DNA from: Aeromicrobium chenweiae
GTDB lineage: Bacteria > Actinomycetota > Actinomycetes > Propionibacteriales > Nocardioidaceae
Assembly (NCBI RefSeq): GCF_003065605.1
Contig: NZ_CP026952.1
Span: 2,728,001-2,792,000, forward strand
DNA length: 64,000 bases
Direction of reading: 5' to 3'
Numbering within the stretch: the first letter of the stretch is position 1; each line of letters begins with the position of its first letter. Positions 50,870 to 59,465 of this stretch are shown here, in pieces. Below the pieces are notes generated by a model. That model was not told the origin of the DNA. It did no database searches and worked only from the letters and a program-made list of their open reading frames with translations. A program made the translations under genes and the position numbers.

Positions 50870-50901
50870 CCACCTCCACCCCGACCCCGAAGGACACGCA
50901 C

Positions 50902-51213
50902 ATGACCGACGTCCACGTCGTCCACGAGCCCTCCCGCCTGCGCTACCGGGCGAGCATCGACGGCCAGGCCGCCGGGTTCGCGGAGTACATCCTCACCGAC
51001 GAGCTGATCGTCTTCACCCACACCGAGGTCGACCGGCGGTTCGAGGGCAAGGGCGTCGGTTCGGCCATCGCCCGGTTCGCGCTGGACGACGTCCGCGACG
51101 AGGGCAGGCGCAAGGTCATGCCGCTGTGTCCCTTCATCAAGGGCTGGATCGGACGGCATCGCGAGTACGTCCCGATGGTGTATGGCATCCCCGACTCGAC
51201 CGCCACGGACTGA
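50902..51213 (+). CDS. YjdJ-like GNAT-fold protein
   Basis: A 103-residue compact GNAT-like protein (COG2388 type, like E. coli YjdJ). AGFAEYILTDELIVFTHTEV is followed by the CoA loop RRFEGKGVGSAIARFALDDV, then MPLCPFIKGWIGRHREY, the characteristic end of this family. The ATG at 50902 has a ribosome-like AAGGACACGC. An in-frame ATG at 50866, overlapping the previous stop, would add 12 residues. It directly precedes a YjdI-like ferredoxin gene, the same pair as in E. coli. Confidence 0.87.
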   Translation: MTDVHVVHEPSRLRYRASIDGQAAGFAEYILTDELIVFTHTEVDRRFEGKGVGSAIARFALDDVRDEGRRKVMPLCPFIKGWIGRHREYVPMVYGIPDSTATD

Positions 51214-51214
51214 C

Positions 51215-51466
51215 ATGACCCGAAAGCTGTACTCCGGGCCCGTCGTCAGCGTCTCCTTCGACCGGGACGTGTGCCGGCACGCCGCCGAGTGCGTCCGGGG
51301 CATGCCTGAGGTCTTCGACGTCGCCCGGCGACCCTGGATCGACCCGACCCGCGCCGACACCGTGGAGTCCGCCGAGACGCTGCGACGCGTCGTGGGCCGC
51401 TGCCCCTCCGGCGCGCTCGAGATCGTCGAGCGGGAACCGGGCGCGCTGCACGAGCGCGACGCCTAG
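51215..51466 (+). CDS. YjdI-like Fer4_19 iron-sulphur protein
   Basis: An 83-residue protein of the divergent mono-cluster 4Fe-4S family. DVCRHAAECVRGMPEVFDVA and RRPWIDPTRAD, ending in RCPSGALEIVE, match E. coli YjdI closely in layout. Cys20, Cys26 and Cys63 are visible ligands; a fourth Cys ligand is not obvious, so the cluster type is uncertain. It starts 1 nt after the GNAT stop. The conserved pairing with a GNAT-fold protein suggests a joint function, still unknown. Confidence 0.87.
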   Translation: MTRKLYSGPVVSVSFDRDVCRHAAECVRGMPEVFDVARRPWIDPTRADTVESAETLRRVVGRCPSGALEIVEREPGALHERDA

Positions 51467-51522
51467 GATCCGATCAACACCGACCACCGACGCGCAGGGC
51501 GTGCCGGGACCGAGGAGGACCC

Positions 51523-52833
51523 ATGCGGTCAGTCATCCCCGACTACCTGACCGAGGCGCTCGACGACGTCCGGCCCGACACCTCCGGGGAACGCGCGGGG
51601 TACATCCCTGAGCTCGCGACTGCGGACCCCGAGCGTCTGGGTGCCGTCTTCGCGACCCTCGAGGGGGCGGTCTACGGTGCGGGCGACATCGACACCGAGT
51701 TCACGATCCAGTCGATCTCCAAGCCCTTCACGTACGCCCTGGCGCTGGCCGATCGCGGATTCGCTCCGGTGCTCGCCAAGGTGGGTGTCGAGCCGTCGGG
51801 TGAGGCGTTCAACGAGATCTCGCTCGAGCCCAGCACGGGACGCCCCCTCAACCCCATGATCAACGCGGGAGCGATCACCACGCACTCGCTGGCCGGCGTC
51901 GAGGGCCTCGCACCGGACCAGCGCGTGGAGCGCGTCGTCGACGGCCTGTCCGCCTTCGCCGGCCGTCGGCTGTCGATCGACGAGGCGGTGTGCGCGTCCG
52001 AGATGGAGCACGCGCACCGCAATCTCGCGATCGCGTACATGCTCCGCAGCCACGGCATCCTCACCGAGGACCCGCGGGCCGTGGTCGACGGCTACGTCCG
52101 GCAGTGCTCCGTGCTCGTCACTGCGCGCGACCTGGCGATGATGGCGGTGACCCTGGCCAACCGCGGCGTGAACCCGCTCTCGGGGGTGCAGGTGGTGCCC
52201 GCGCCGGTCGTGCGTCAGGTGCTGAGCGTCATGGCCACCTGCGGGATGTACGACGCCGCGGGTGACTGGGCGACCCAGGTCGGCATCCCCGCCAAGAGCG
52301 GTGTGGCCGGCGGACTGATCGGGGCGCTGCCCGGACAGATCGGCATCGCCACGTTCTCGCCGCGGCTGGACCCGCACGGGAACAGCGTCCGGGGGGTGTC
52401 GCTGTTCGAACGGTTCTCCTCCGACATGGGGCTGCACGTCATGGAGGTGCCCCCGTCCGCGCCCTCGGTCGTGCGGTCCAACCACGCCCTCGGCGACGGC
52501 GCTCACGCCGTCCGGGTCATCCAGCTGCAAGGGGGCATCCGCTTCGCCGGCGCCGAGCGGATCGTCCGGGAGGTGCTGGACAGCGCCCCCTCCGAGCAGA
52601 CAGTGGTCCTGGACCTCACGATGGTCTACTCGGTCGACGACGTGGCACGACGCATGCTGCTGGAGGTCGCGCGGCGTCTCACGCTGGACGGCCAGGACGT
52701 CTTCCTCGTCGACCCCGAGTCGATCGTCCCGGATCCCGATCCCGGGGACGGCGGCCGGGTCACGGTCGTCAAGGACGTCCAGACCGTTCTCGACGGCGTC
52801 GGAGCCGCTGACGCACGGGCGCAGCGCGCCTGA
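51523..52833 (+). CDS. glsA: Glutaminase A with C-terminal STAS domain
   Basis: A 436-residue fusion. Residues 1-310 form a serine-dependent glutaminase that hydrolyses glutamine to glutamate and ammonia. Marks are FTIQSISKPFTYALAL with the catalytic Ser-Ile-Ser-Lys motif, NPMINAGAITTHSL, and IPAKSGVAGGLIGALPGQIG. Residues 325-436 form a STAS domain (VIQLQGGIRFAGAERIVREV, VVLDLTMVYSVDDVARRML), as in anti-sigma antagonists, which may sense nucleotides or partners. GlsA-STAS fusions are known in actinomycetes. A ribosome site GAGGAGG precedes the ATG. Confidence 0.93.
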   Translation: MRSVIPDYLTEALDDVRPDTSGERAGYIPELATADPERLGAVFATLEGAVYGAGDIDTEFTIQSISKPFTYALALADRGFAPVLAKVGVEPSGEAFNEISLEPSTGRPLNPMINAGAITTHSLAGVEGLAPDQRVERVVDGLSAFAGRRLSIDEAVCASEMEHAHRNLAIAYMLRSHGILTEDPRAVVDGYVRQCSVLVTARDLAMMAVTLANRGVNPLSGVQVVPAPVVRQVLSVMATCGMYDAAGDWATQVGIPAKSGVAGGLIGALPGQIGIATFSPRLDPHGNSVRGVSLFERFSSDMGLHVMEVPPSAPSVVRSNHALGDGAHAVRVIQLQGGIRFAGAERIVREVLDSAPSEQTVVLDLTMVYSVDDVARRMLLEVARRLTLDGQDVFLVDPESIVPDPDPGDGGRVTVVKDVQTVLDGVGAADARAQRA

Positions 52834-52838
52834 TCACC

Positions 52839-53120
52839 TCAGTGGGCGCACTGTTGCCCGTGGCCTCGTGCGAAGTCCCACACCATCCCCTCGCCGTCCG
52901 GCCCGACGCGTCCCGTGAAGATCCCGCCGCCCATCTGGACCCACGCCTGCCGGGCGGTGCCCTCCCGCGGAGTGGAGCCGTCCGGGTGGACGACGACGAG
53001 ATCCGCCCTGTCGGCGTCGTCGTGCCGTGGCGTCAGGTCGACCTGGGAACGCTGAGGACCGAGCACCAGCGCCACCCCGACGAGCAAGGCCGAGGAACGC
53101 ACGCGGCGCGAGGAGCCCAT
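52839..53120 (-). CDS. Small hypothetical, possibly exported protein
   Basis: A 93-residue ORF with a signal-like start (basic SSRRVRSS then ALLVGVALVLG) and a polar remainder that ends in a CAH tail. No family is recognised. It starts 7 nt beyond the stop of the kinase gene on the same strand, so it could be the last gene of that unit. The lack of a clear ribosome site leaves doubt. Confidence 0.5.
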   Translation of the reverse strand: MGSSRRVRSSALLVGVALVLGPQRSQVDLTPRHDDADRADLVVVHPDGSTPREGTARQAWVQMGGGIFTGRVGPDGEGMVWDFARGHGQQCAH

Positions 53121-53127
53121 GAGCCGG

Positions 53128-54009
53128 TCAGCAATCGGCCGTGATCAGTCCGGCCCGGCACTCGCGCAGGCTGCCCGTCGCGGACCGGAGCGCCTCGGTG
53201 AACGCCCCCGCGCTCTGGTAGCGATCCGCCCGGGACTTGGCCAGGGCCTTGGCGAGCACGGCGTCGAGCTCGGCGACCGCGGTGCTGGCCGGAGCAGGCT
53301 CCTCGTGGACGTGTTGGTAGGCGACCGCGATCGGGTCACCGACGAACGGAGGTCTCCCGGTCAGCAGCTCGTAGAGCAGGCAGCCGGCGGAGTAGAGGTC
53401 GCTCCAGACGTCTGCGGCCTCCCCGCGGGCCTGCTCCGGCGAGAGGTACGCCGGGGTGCCCAGGAACGCCCGGCCCTGGGTCAGCGTCGCGTCCGGATCA
53501 CCGCTGGTGCGCGCGATGCCGAAGTCGACGAGCTTGACCGCACCGTCGGACGTGACCATCACGTTGGCCGGCTTGACGTCGCCGTGGACCACACCCATCC
53601 GATGGCAGAGCTCCAGGGCCGAGAGGAGCCCGACCTGGTGCTGGACCGAGGTCTCGAGCGTGAGCTCGCCCGACCTCAGCAGCTCGCGCAGGGACCGGCC
53701 GACCACGTGCTCCATGACGATGAACGGGACGTGCAGCGTGCCCGCCGCTCCTGCGGCGACCTCTTCGTACCCGGTGTCGAGGACGGAGACGATGGCCGGA
53801 TGGCGGAGACCAGCCATCGTCGTAGCCTCGCGCCGAAACCTGGATCGGAACACCGGGTCGCGTGCCAGGTCCTCGCGGAGCACCTTGATGGCGACGCGGC
53901 GGCCCGAGCGGATGTCACGGCCGGCGTGCACGGTCGCCGTCCCTCCGTGCCCGATGGCCTCCCCCACCTCGTACCGTCCGCCGACCACTCGAGTCAGGCC
54001 CATGGCCAT
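53128..54009 (-). CDS. Soluble Hanks-type Ser/Thr protein kinase
   Basis: A 293-residue kinase domain without membrane helix or PASTA repeats, so shorter than PknB. Motifs: glycine loop GHGGTATVHAG, Lys in VAIKVLRED, the catalytic loop HGDVKPANVMVT (Gly instead of Arg, a non-RD kinase), DFGIAR, and GTPAYLSPEQARG. The ATG at 54009 has an AGGGGG ribosome site; a second ATG at 54003 is possible. It follows a large LuxR-type regulator gene on the same strand with a 209-bp gap in which I see no gene. A signalling link between them is inference. Confidence 0.9.
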   Translation of the reverse strand: MAMGLTRVVGGRYEVGEAIGHGGTATVHAGRDIRSGRRVAIKVLREDLARDPVFRSRFRREATTMAGLRHPAIVSVLDTGYEEVAAGAAGTLHVPFIVMEHVVGRSLRELLRSGELTLETSVQHQVGLLSALELCHRMGVVHGDVKPANVMVTSDGAVKLVDFGIARTSGDPDATLTQGRAFLGTPAYLSPEQARGEAADVWSDLYSAGCLLYELLTGRPPFVGDPIAVAYQHVHEEPAPASTAVAELDAVLAKALAKSRADRYQSAGAFTEALRSATGSLRECRAGLITADC

Positions 54010-54218
54010 GGCCCCCTGCGGAACGGACGGATCGCCGGCGAGTGGGCGAGCGTCCCGGTCTGGAGGTCCTCGACGTCGACGAGGGGGCTGACGGGCATGA
54101 GCGTTCTCTCTCGGGGATCCTGGCGCGGGCGGCGCTGATCGGTGGGTGCCATCAGGCTCGCACCGGGAACGGCACGCTCGCGTCGGTAGAAGTCCCTGAT
54201 GTCCTCGCCCGGGGCGGG

Positions 54219-56975
54219 TCAGGGAAGCCGCATCTCCCTGAGCTGTCGCCGGGACGTGATGCCGAGCTTGCGGAAGATGCTCCGCAGGTGCGCCTCGATC
54301 GTGCGGGGGCTCAGGTACAGCTGCGCACCGACCTCGCGGGAGGTCGCGCCCGTCGCCACGAGCCGAGCGACCTGCAGCTCCTGGGCCGTGAGCGCGTCGG
54401 TGGCCTGGGCGGTTCGCCGGCGTGGACGCTCCCCCGTGGCCCCGAGCTCCCGGGCGGCGCGTGCGGCGAACGCCTCGGCACCGATGTCCGTGAGCATCTC
54501 GTGGGCGGTCCGAAGCTGTTCGCGGGCGTCCTGGCGACGGCCTTCGCGGCGAAGCCACTCGCCGTAGACGAGGTGGGCGCGGGCGAGGTGGCTCGTCATC
54601 CGGCAGTCCCGCAGCCGCTTGATGGCCTCGAGGTAGTGCTCCTCGGCGTCCGGCCCGGTGCTGACCAGCGCGCGTGAGCGGGCCGCCAGCCCCTGTCCCC
54701 ACGCGGTGCCGCTGGCAGCGGCCCGGGAGCAGAGCTGCTCGAGCGCGTCCGCCGCGCGTTCCGGCTCGCCCGCGCGACACGCGGCCTCGACCAGCTCTGA
54801 CTGCGCCAGGTTGCTGTGCACCAGCGCCGTGGACCGGAAGGCCCGCGCCGCGGCGTCCGCCGCCTCTGCATAGTTGCCCAGCCCGTTGTGGAGCACCGCC
54901 ATCGCGTAGTGCGACAGATTGATCTCCGTGGCCTTGGCACTGCCGTGGGCTTCTCTCTCGATGGTCGCGCGGATCTCGGTGGTCTCGTCCGCACGGCCGC
55001 GCCAGGCCGCGAGGACGAGCTGGGCGTGGAGCAGAGGCAGCGCCCTCGTCGCCGTCGTGATCGCGGTCTGCTGGCCTGCCAGCTCGGCGCGGCCCAGCTG
55101 GCCCGAGAGCACCAGCACGATGGACTGGACGAGCAGGGCGGTGGGCAGGGACGCCAGCGCGCCGACCTCGCGCGCGAGGCGGACGTGGAGATCGGCCAGG
55201 CCGTGGCACAGCGTGTCGTCGAAGAGCGCCATGGCGGTCCGGCTCGCCAGCCACAGCCAGCGGCAGCTCTCGTCCACGTCCTCTGGGTGTGCGCCGGGGG
55301 TGCGGAACGCCTCCAGGGCGGCACGGAGCTCGGGCACGGCTGCCTCGTAGCCCTGCGTGTACATCGTCACCAGGCCGTCGAGCAGCAGGTCCGCCGGCCG
55401 TGGGGGCCCCGGTGGAGCGGGAGCGGCCAGGGCCGCTTCGGCCACCTGCGACACATCTGGACCGGAACCCAGACCGCCGGTGACGATCGCCGCGTCGAAC
55501 GCGCGCAGGTACGTCTCGCGGGACAGGCGGGGGTCGAGCGGAGCGAGCGTCGCGGCCGCGTCCAGGAGCGTCGCGGTCGCGCCGCTCCCCCGCGCGAGCT
55601 GGAACGAGATCTGGGCTCTCAACAGGTTCAGGCGCGCACCTTGCAGGGCGTCCAGCGCGCCACCCGCGGCGACCTCCGCGAGCTGCAGGGCAGCACCGGG
55701 CGCCCCGGCATCCTGCTTCGCGGCCGCGGCGTCGAGGGTGCGTCTCGTACGAAGCACAGGGTCCGGCGTCAGCTCGGCTGCTCTCTGCAGGAAGGCGGCC
55801 GCGGCAGCCCACCCGCCGCGAGCGCGTGCCCGGCCGGCCGAGGCCTCGAGGTCTGCCGCGACCTGCTCGTCGAGACCCAGCACCGACTGCGCCCGGTGCC
55901 AGGCACGACGGTCGGGATCGGACGAGTCGGTCGCCGCGGCCAACGCGCCGTGCACCTGCCGCTGGTCCGGTGGGGTTGCGGCCTGGTACACGGCCGACCG
56001 CACCAGCGGGTGGGCGAACCGGACGCGAGTGTCGATCTCCAGCAGCCCGGCGGACTCAGCCGAGTCGGCCGCAGAGCAGCTGAGTCCCAGGTGAGCGGCG
56101 GCGCGCTCGAACAACGCGGCATCACCGGTCGGCTCGGCTGCCGCGACCAGCAGCAGCTGCTGGGTCTCGGCGGGCAGATCTCTCAAGCGGCGGCGGAAGC
56201 TGTCCTCGATGCGGCGCGGGACGCTCAGCACGTGGGGCAGCGCGTACCCGCCGGCCAGCCGTTCAGGCTCGGCGCTGCGGGGAAGCTCCATCAGCGCAAG
56301 GGGGTTGCCCCTGGCTTCGGCGACGACCTGGTCACGCACGCCGGCATCCAGCGGTCCGTGGCCTGCCGCGGCCAGCAGCGCGCGAGCATCTGCGTCGCCG
56401 AGCCCCTCGAGCCGCAGGCTCGGCAAGCCGGCGAAGGGATCGTCGTCGTGGCCGCCGCCGGGATCCCGCCGCGCGAAGAGCATGATCACCCGCTCCGCGA
56501 CCAGTCGCCGAGCGACGAAGGCGAGGACCTGCGCTGACGCCTGGTCCAGCCACTGCACGTCGTCGACGATGCACAGCAAGGGACGCTCGTCGGCGACCTC
56601 GGACAGCAGGGTCAGGGCGGCGAGCCCGACCAGGAAACGGTTCGGCGCGGCGCCGCCACGGAACCCGAGCGCCACGTCCAGGGCTGCCCGCTGCGGGTCG
56701 GACAGGGCACCCGCGCGCTCCAGCATGGGTGCGCACAGCTGGTGCAGCCCGGCGAACGCGAACTGGCTCTCGGACTCCACGCCTGAGGCGTGCACCACCT
56801 GGAGGTCCGTGCTGGCCATCTCACGGGCGTGCTGCAGGAGCGCGGTCTTGCCGATGCCGGCCTCCCCGCGCAGCACGATGGCGCCGCTGCGACCGGCCCG
56901 TGCCCCGGCGAGCAGCTGCTCGACCACCGCGCACTCCGCGCGTCTGCCCAAGAGGTCCTTCAGTGTCGTCGCCAC
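54219..56975 (-). CDS. Large ATPase-LuxR transcriptional regulator
   Basis: A 918-residue LAL-type (MalT-like) regulator. The N-terminal AAA-type domain has Walker A RGEAGIGKTALLQ near residue 38 and a Walker B-like LLCIVDDVQWLDQAS near residue 125. A long helical middle (residues 350-840) is TPR-like, rich in Ala and Leu. The C-terminal LuxR HTH is ALTAQELQVARLVATGATSR then EVGAQLYLSPRTIEAHLRSI. Such proteins integrate a ligand and ATP to activate nearby genes, often in secondary metabolism. The GTG at 56975 is the annotated start. Target genes are not evident. Confidence 0.9.
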   Translation of the reverse strand: MATTLKDLLGRRAECAVVEQLLAGARAGRSGAIVLRGEAGIGKTALLQHAREMASTDLQVVHASGVESESQFAFAGLHQLCAPMLERAGALSDPQRAALDVALGFRGGAAPNRFLVGLAALTLLSEVADERPLLCIVDDVQWLDQASAQVLAFVARRLVAERVIMLFARRDPGGGHDDDPFAGLPSLRLEGLGDADARALLAAAGHGPLDAGVRDQVVAEARGNPLALMELPRSAEPERLAGGYALPHVLSVPRRIEDSFRRRLRDLPAETQQLLLVAAAEPTGDAALFERAAAHLGLSCSAADSAESAGLLEIDTRVRFAHPLVRSAVYQAATPPDQRQVHGALAAATDSSDPDRRAWHRAQSVLGLDEQVAADLEASAGRARARGGWAAAAAFLQRAAELTPDPVLRTRRTLDAAAAKQDAGAPGAALQLAEVAAGGALDALQGARLNLLRAQISFQLARGSGATATLLDAAATLAPLDPRLSRETYLRAFDAAIVTGGLGSGPDVSQVAEAALAAPAPPGPPRPADLLLDGLVTMYTQGYEAAVPELRAALEAFRTPGAHPEDVDESCRWLWLASRTAMALFDDTLCHGLADLHVRLAREVGALASLPTALLVQSIVLVLSGQLGRAELAGQQTAITTATRALPLLHAQLVLAAWRGRADETTEIRATIEREAHGSAKATEINLSHYAMAVLHNGLGNYAEAADAAARAFRSTALVHSNLAQSELVEAACRAGEPERAADALEQLCSRAAASGTAWGQGLAARSRALVSTGPDAEEHYLEAIKRLRDCRMTSHLARAHLVYGEWLRREGRRQDAREQLRTAHEMLTDIGAEAFAARAARELGATGERPRRRTAQATDALTAQELQVARLVATGATSREVGAQLYLSPRTIEAHLRSIFRKLGITSRRQLREMRLP

Positions 56976-57148
56976 CTCAGTCCAGCGGCGTTCGTCCGCC
57001 CGTCACGGACCACGCCGGAGTTGCCCTCGGATGCGCAGTGTAGCGTCAAACACTGCGGTTCTGGGGCGAATCCGGTCAGCATCTGTGCTGGTCAGGGACC
57101 ATCTGGCCGGACCAGGCAGCCTGTCACAGCAAGGGCGTCGCCAGCACG

Positions 57149-57841
57149 TCACCAGGGCAGCGTGCCGTCGCGATCCGTCACCGTTCCGGTCGGGGTCTGC
57201 GCCCCGAGCGTCGCGACGCGAACTGCCGCGTCGGCACCCTCCTCGACCGCGTGCCCGAGGTTGCCGGTGAAGTCGGTCGCGGTCTGGCCGGGGTCGACCG
57301 CGTTGAACCGGACGTCGGGGACCGTCCTGGCGTACTGCATCGTGAGCATGGTGACGGCCGTCTTGGACGAGCCGTATGCCGCGAGCGGGTACTGCGACTC
57401 GACACGATCGGGGTCGTGGATCAGGGTGAACGACCCGACCCCGCTGGTGACGTTGATGACGGACGGCTCGGCGGCTCGCCGCAGCACCGGCAGGAACGCG
57501 TTCGTCACCCGGACGACGCCAAAGACGTTCGTCTCGTAGACCTCGCGGATCTGGTCGACGGCCATCTCGTCGGGCGGGGTGACCTCGCCGAGGATGCCGG
57601 CGTTGTTGATCAGGACGTCGAGACGGCCGGCCTGTTCGCGCACCGTCTCGACCGCCGCGGCGACGGACGCGTCGTCGGTCACGTCGAGCTGCACGAACGC
57701 GGCCCCGAGCTCGGCGGCGGCCTGCTTGCCCCGGTCCGCGTCCCGAGCGCCGATCCAGACGGTGTGGCCCACGGCGATGAGTCGTCGGGCGATCTCGCGG
57801 CCGAGGCCCTTGTTGCCGCCGGTGATGAGGGTGATGGTCAT
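57149..57841 (-). CDS. Short-chain dehydrogenase/reductase
   Basis: A 230-residue SDR. The cofactor motif is TLITGGNKGLGREIARRL, NNAGILGEV follows, and the catalytic residues are Ser in NVTSGVGSF and Tyr/Lys in YGSSKTAVTML. It starts 20 nt after the stop of the monooxygenase-like gene, so the two form an operon. Its likely controller is the divergent XRE/MmyB-type gene at 58335; proteins of that class often sit beside an SDR gene. The 173 bp between this gene and the LuxR gene hold nothing recognisable. Confidence 0.9.
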   Translation of the reverse strand: MTITLITGGNKGLGREIARRLIAVGHTVWIGARDADRGKQAAAELGAAFVQLDVTDDASVAAAVETVREQAGRLDVLINNAGILGEVTPPDEMAVDQIREVYETNVFGVVRVTNAFLPVLRRAAEPSVINVTSGVGSFTLIHDPDRVESQYPLAAYGSSKTAVTMLTMQYARTVPDVRFNAVDPGQTATDFTGNLGHAVEEGADAAVRVATLGAQTPTGTVTDRDGTLPW

Positions 57842-57861
57842 GTGGTTCCTCGGTCCTGGTG

Positions 57862-58185
57862 TCAGTGGGTGGGGCGGAAGGGACGGAGCAGCGTGATGCC
57901 GTCCTCGATGGAGCCCTCGATGAGGTCGAGCATCTGTGGGACGAGGTCACGCATGCGTGGCGCGTCCAGATGCGCCTCGAGGTGCTCGCGGCTCTCCCAC
58001 CGCTCGTAGATCACGAACGCCCCGGGGTGCCCGTCGACCTCGTGGGCCTCGTAGTCGATGTTGCCGGCGTCGTTGCGCGACGGCGTGACAGCAGCGGTGA
58101 TGAACGCCTTGAGGTCGGCTTCCTTTCCTGTCTTGGCCCGGGTCTCCCAGATGACCGTGACGTAGCCGTTCGGTGTTGCCGTCAT
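57862..58185 (-). CDS. Antibiotic biosynthesis monooxygenase (ABM) domain protein
   Basis: A 107-residue dimeric alpha+beta barrel protein. VTVIWETRAKTGKEADLKAF is the first strand and helix, then GNIDYEAHEVDGHPGAFVIY and ERWESREHLEAHLDAPRM, the classic ABM/YgiN core. Family members oxidise quinols or polyketides without cofactor, or act as quinone reductase partners. A ribosome site GAAGGAATCGAGC precedes the ATG at 58185. First gene of a two-gene operon with the SDR. Confidence 0.88.
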   Translation of the reverse strand: MTATPNGYVTVIWETRAKTGKEADLKAFITAAVTPSRNDAGNIDYEAHEVDGHPGAFVIYERWESREHLEAHLDAPRMRDLVPQMLDLIEGSIEDGITLLRPFRPTH

Positions 58186-58269
58186 GCTCGATTCCTTCTC
58201 TGTGGGGTGAGCTTCCAGCCTGGCCGCCGCGGCCCCCGGCAACCAGGGAAGGATCGTGCTACCCAACGA

Positions 58270-58321
58270 CGCGTCCGGACCGGGCAGCCCTCGGAAGGCA
58301 GGACGGGGTTGCCCGGACGCG
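58270..58321. promoter_or_regulatory. Inverted repeat between the ABM/SDR operon and the XRE gene
   Basis: CGCGTCCGG (58270-58278) and CCGGACGCG (58313-58321) are exact inverted copies 34 bp apart. The left copy includes the self-complementary GTCCGGAC. They lie in the shared divergent promoter region and may be half-sites for the XRE/MmyB-type regulator. Confidence 0.5.
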
Positions 58322-58334
58322 CGAGAATGGGCGC

Positions 58335-59222
58335 ATGCCATCGGACATGCATGCTCTCGCGGACCTCCTGCGCGCCTGGCGGACCCGGCTGGCCCCCGCC
58401 GACGTCGGCATCGAGTCGTTCGGCCGCCGCCGCACCAAGGGCCTCCGGCGAGAAGAGCTGGCCCAGCTCGCGGGCGTGAGCGTCGACTACATCGTGCGCC
58501 TCGAGCAGGGGCGGTCGCGCACCCCGTCCGCCCAGATCGTGGCGGCCCTGGCCCGGGCTCTGCAGCTCGATAGCACCGAGACGGCCGCGTTCTACCGTGC
58601 CGCAGCGCTGGCGCCGCCCGGCTCCGACACCGTCTCGCACCACATCCCGGCGGGCGTCCAACGCATGATCGTGCGGATGTCCGACCTGCCGCTGGCCGTC
58701 TTCGCTGCCGACTGGACGCTGCTCCACTCGACCCCGTTGTGGCGATCCCTGTTCGGCTCACCCTCGGTGACGGACGACCCCGCCCAGAACCTCATCGTGC
58801 AGACGTTCGTCGAGAACAGCATCGCCGGGATCGCCACCGCGCACGGCGGACCGGCCGCGTTCGAGCGGGCGCTCGTCGCCGATCTGCGACGTACCGCCGC
58901 AGCGCACGGCAATGACACCAGCTTCCGCCGGTTCATCGCGGACGTCAGGGCCCAGAGCCCCCGCTTCGCCGCGCTCTGGGACGAGGGCCACGTGGCCGCT
59001 CACCAGTCGATGGTCAAGACCGTCCACCACCCCGTCGTCGGCGACATCGTCCTGGACTGCGACGTCGTCACGGTCCCCGACTCCGACATCAAGCTCGTCC
59101 TCTACTCGACGAAGCAGAGCGGACCGGACGCCGACAAGCTGGAGTGCCTGAGAGCCGGCGGCGGCCGGGCGACGGTGCGGTCGGACGCCGACTCGGTCGC
59201 GGCGGCGCACCCCGGAAACTGA
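58335..59222 (+). CDS. XRE-family regulator with MmyB-type ligand domain
   Basis: A 295-residue regulator. The N-terminal XRE HTH (residues 25-85) reads GLRREELAQLAGVSVDYIVR then LEQGRSRTPSAQIVAALARA. The C-terminal MmyB/PAS-like domain (residues 105-270) has MSDLPLAVFAADWTLLHSTP. That domain binds fatty-acid-like ligands in characterised relatives. Divergent from the ABM/SDR operon, its probable target. A GAGAAT 6 nt before the ATG at 58335 may be a weak -10. Confidence 0.9.
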   Translation: MPSDMHALADLLRAWRTRLAPADVGIESFGRRRTKGLRREELAQLAGVSVDYIVRLEQGRSRTPSAQIVAALARALQLDSTETAAFYRAAALAPPGSDTVSHHIPAGVQRMIVRMSDLPLAVFAADWTLLHSTPLWRSLFGSPSVTDDPAQNLIVQTFVENSIAGIATAHGGPAAFERALVADLRRTAAAHGNDTSFRRFIADVRAQSPRFAALWDEGHVAAHQSMVKTVHHPVVGDIVLDCDVVTVPDSDIKLVLYSTKQSGPDADKLECLRAGGGRATVRSDADSVAAAHPGN

Positions 59223-59258
59223 GAAGTCCCGGACCTGCTTTCGCAAGTCCGGGACTTC
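59223..59258. terminator. Bidirectional terminator after the XRE gene and the tRNA
   Basis: GAAGTCCCGGAC (59223-59234) and GTCCGGGACTTC (59247-59258) form a perfect 12-bp stem with a 12-nt loop. It directly follows the stop codon of the XRE gene and lies 22 bp beyond the 3' end of the convergent tRNA, so it can serve both. Confidence 0.8.
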
Positions 59259-59280
59259 TTGATCTCCTGCGAGACCACAT

Positions 59281-59357
59281 TGGTAGCGGGGACAGGATTT
59301 GAACCTGTGACCTCTGGGTTATGAGCCCAGCGAGCTACCGAGCTGCTCCACCCCGCG
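59281..59357 (-). tRNA. Initiator tRNA-Met (CAU)
   Basis: A 77-nt tRNA with encoded CCA. The acceptor begins CGCGGGG and pairs with CCCCGC, leaving an unpaired C1-U72, the mark of an initiator. The anticodon stem is CTGGG/CCCAG with loop CTCATAA; three consecutive G-C pairs next to the CAU anticodon are the second initiator mark. The T-stem-loop reads ACAGGTTCAAATCCTGT. No integrase gene or duplicated 3' tRNA segment is visible nearby. Confidence 0.96.
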
Positions 59358-59465
59358 TCGCATGCTCCACTTTACAGGTCCACCGCCCGCGAACCAAATC
59401 GGGGCCTCGGGGGCAGCGCCTGTCCAGCAGGCGGCACCGGGATGCCGGGCCGGACGGGTCGCCAC

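Noticed and set aside
59281..59357. tRNA-Met as attachment site of an integrated element covering the accessory region
   Set aside because: No integrase, no duplicated 3' tRNA segment and no phage or conjugation genes are visible between 24.4 and 59.2 kb.
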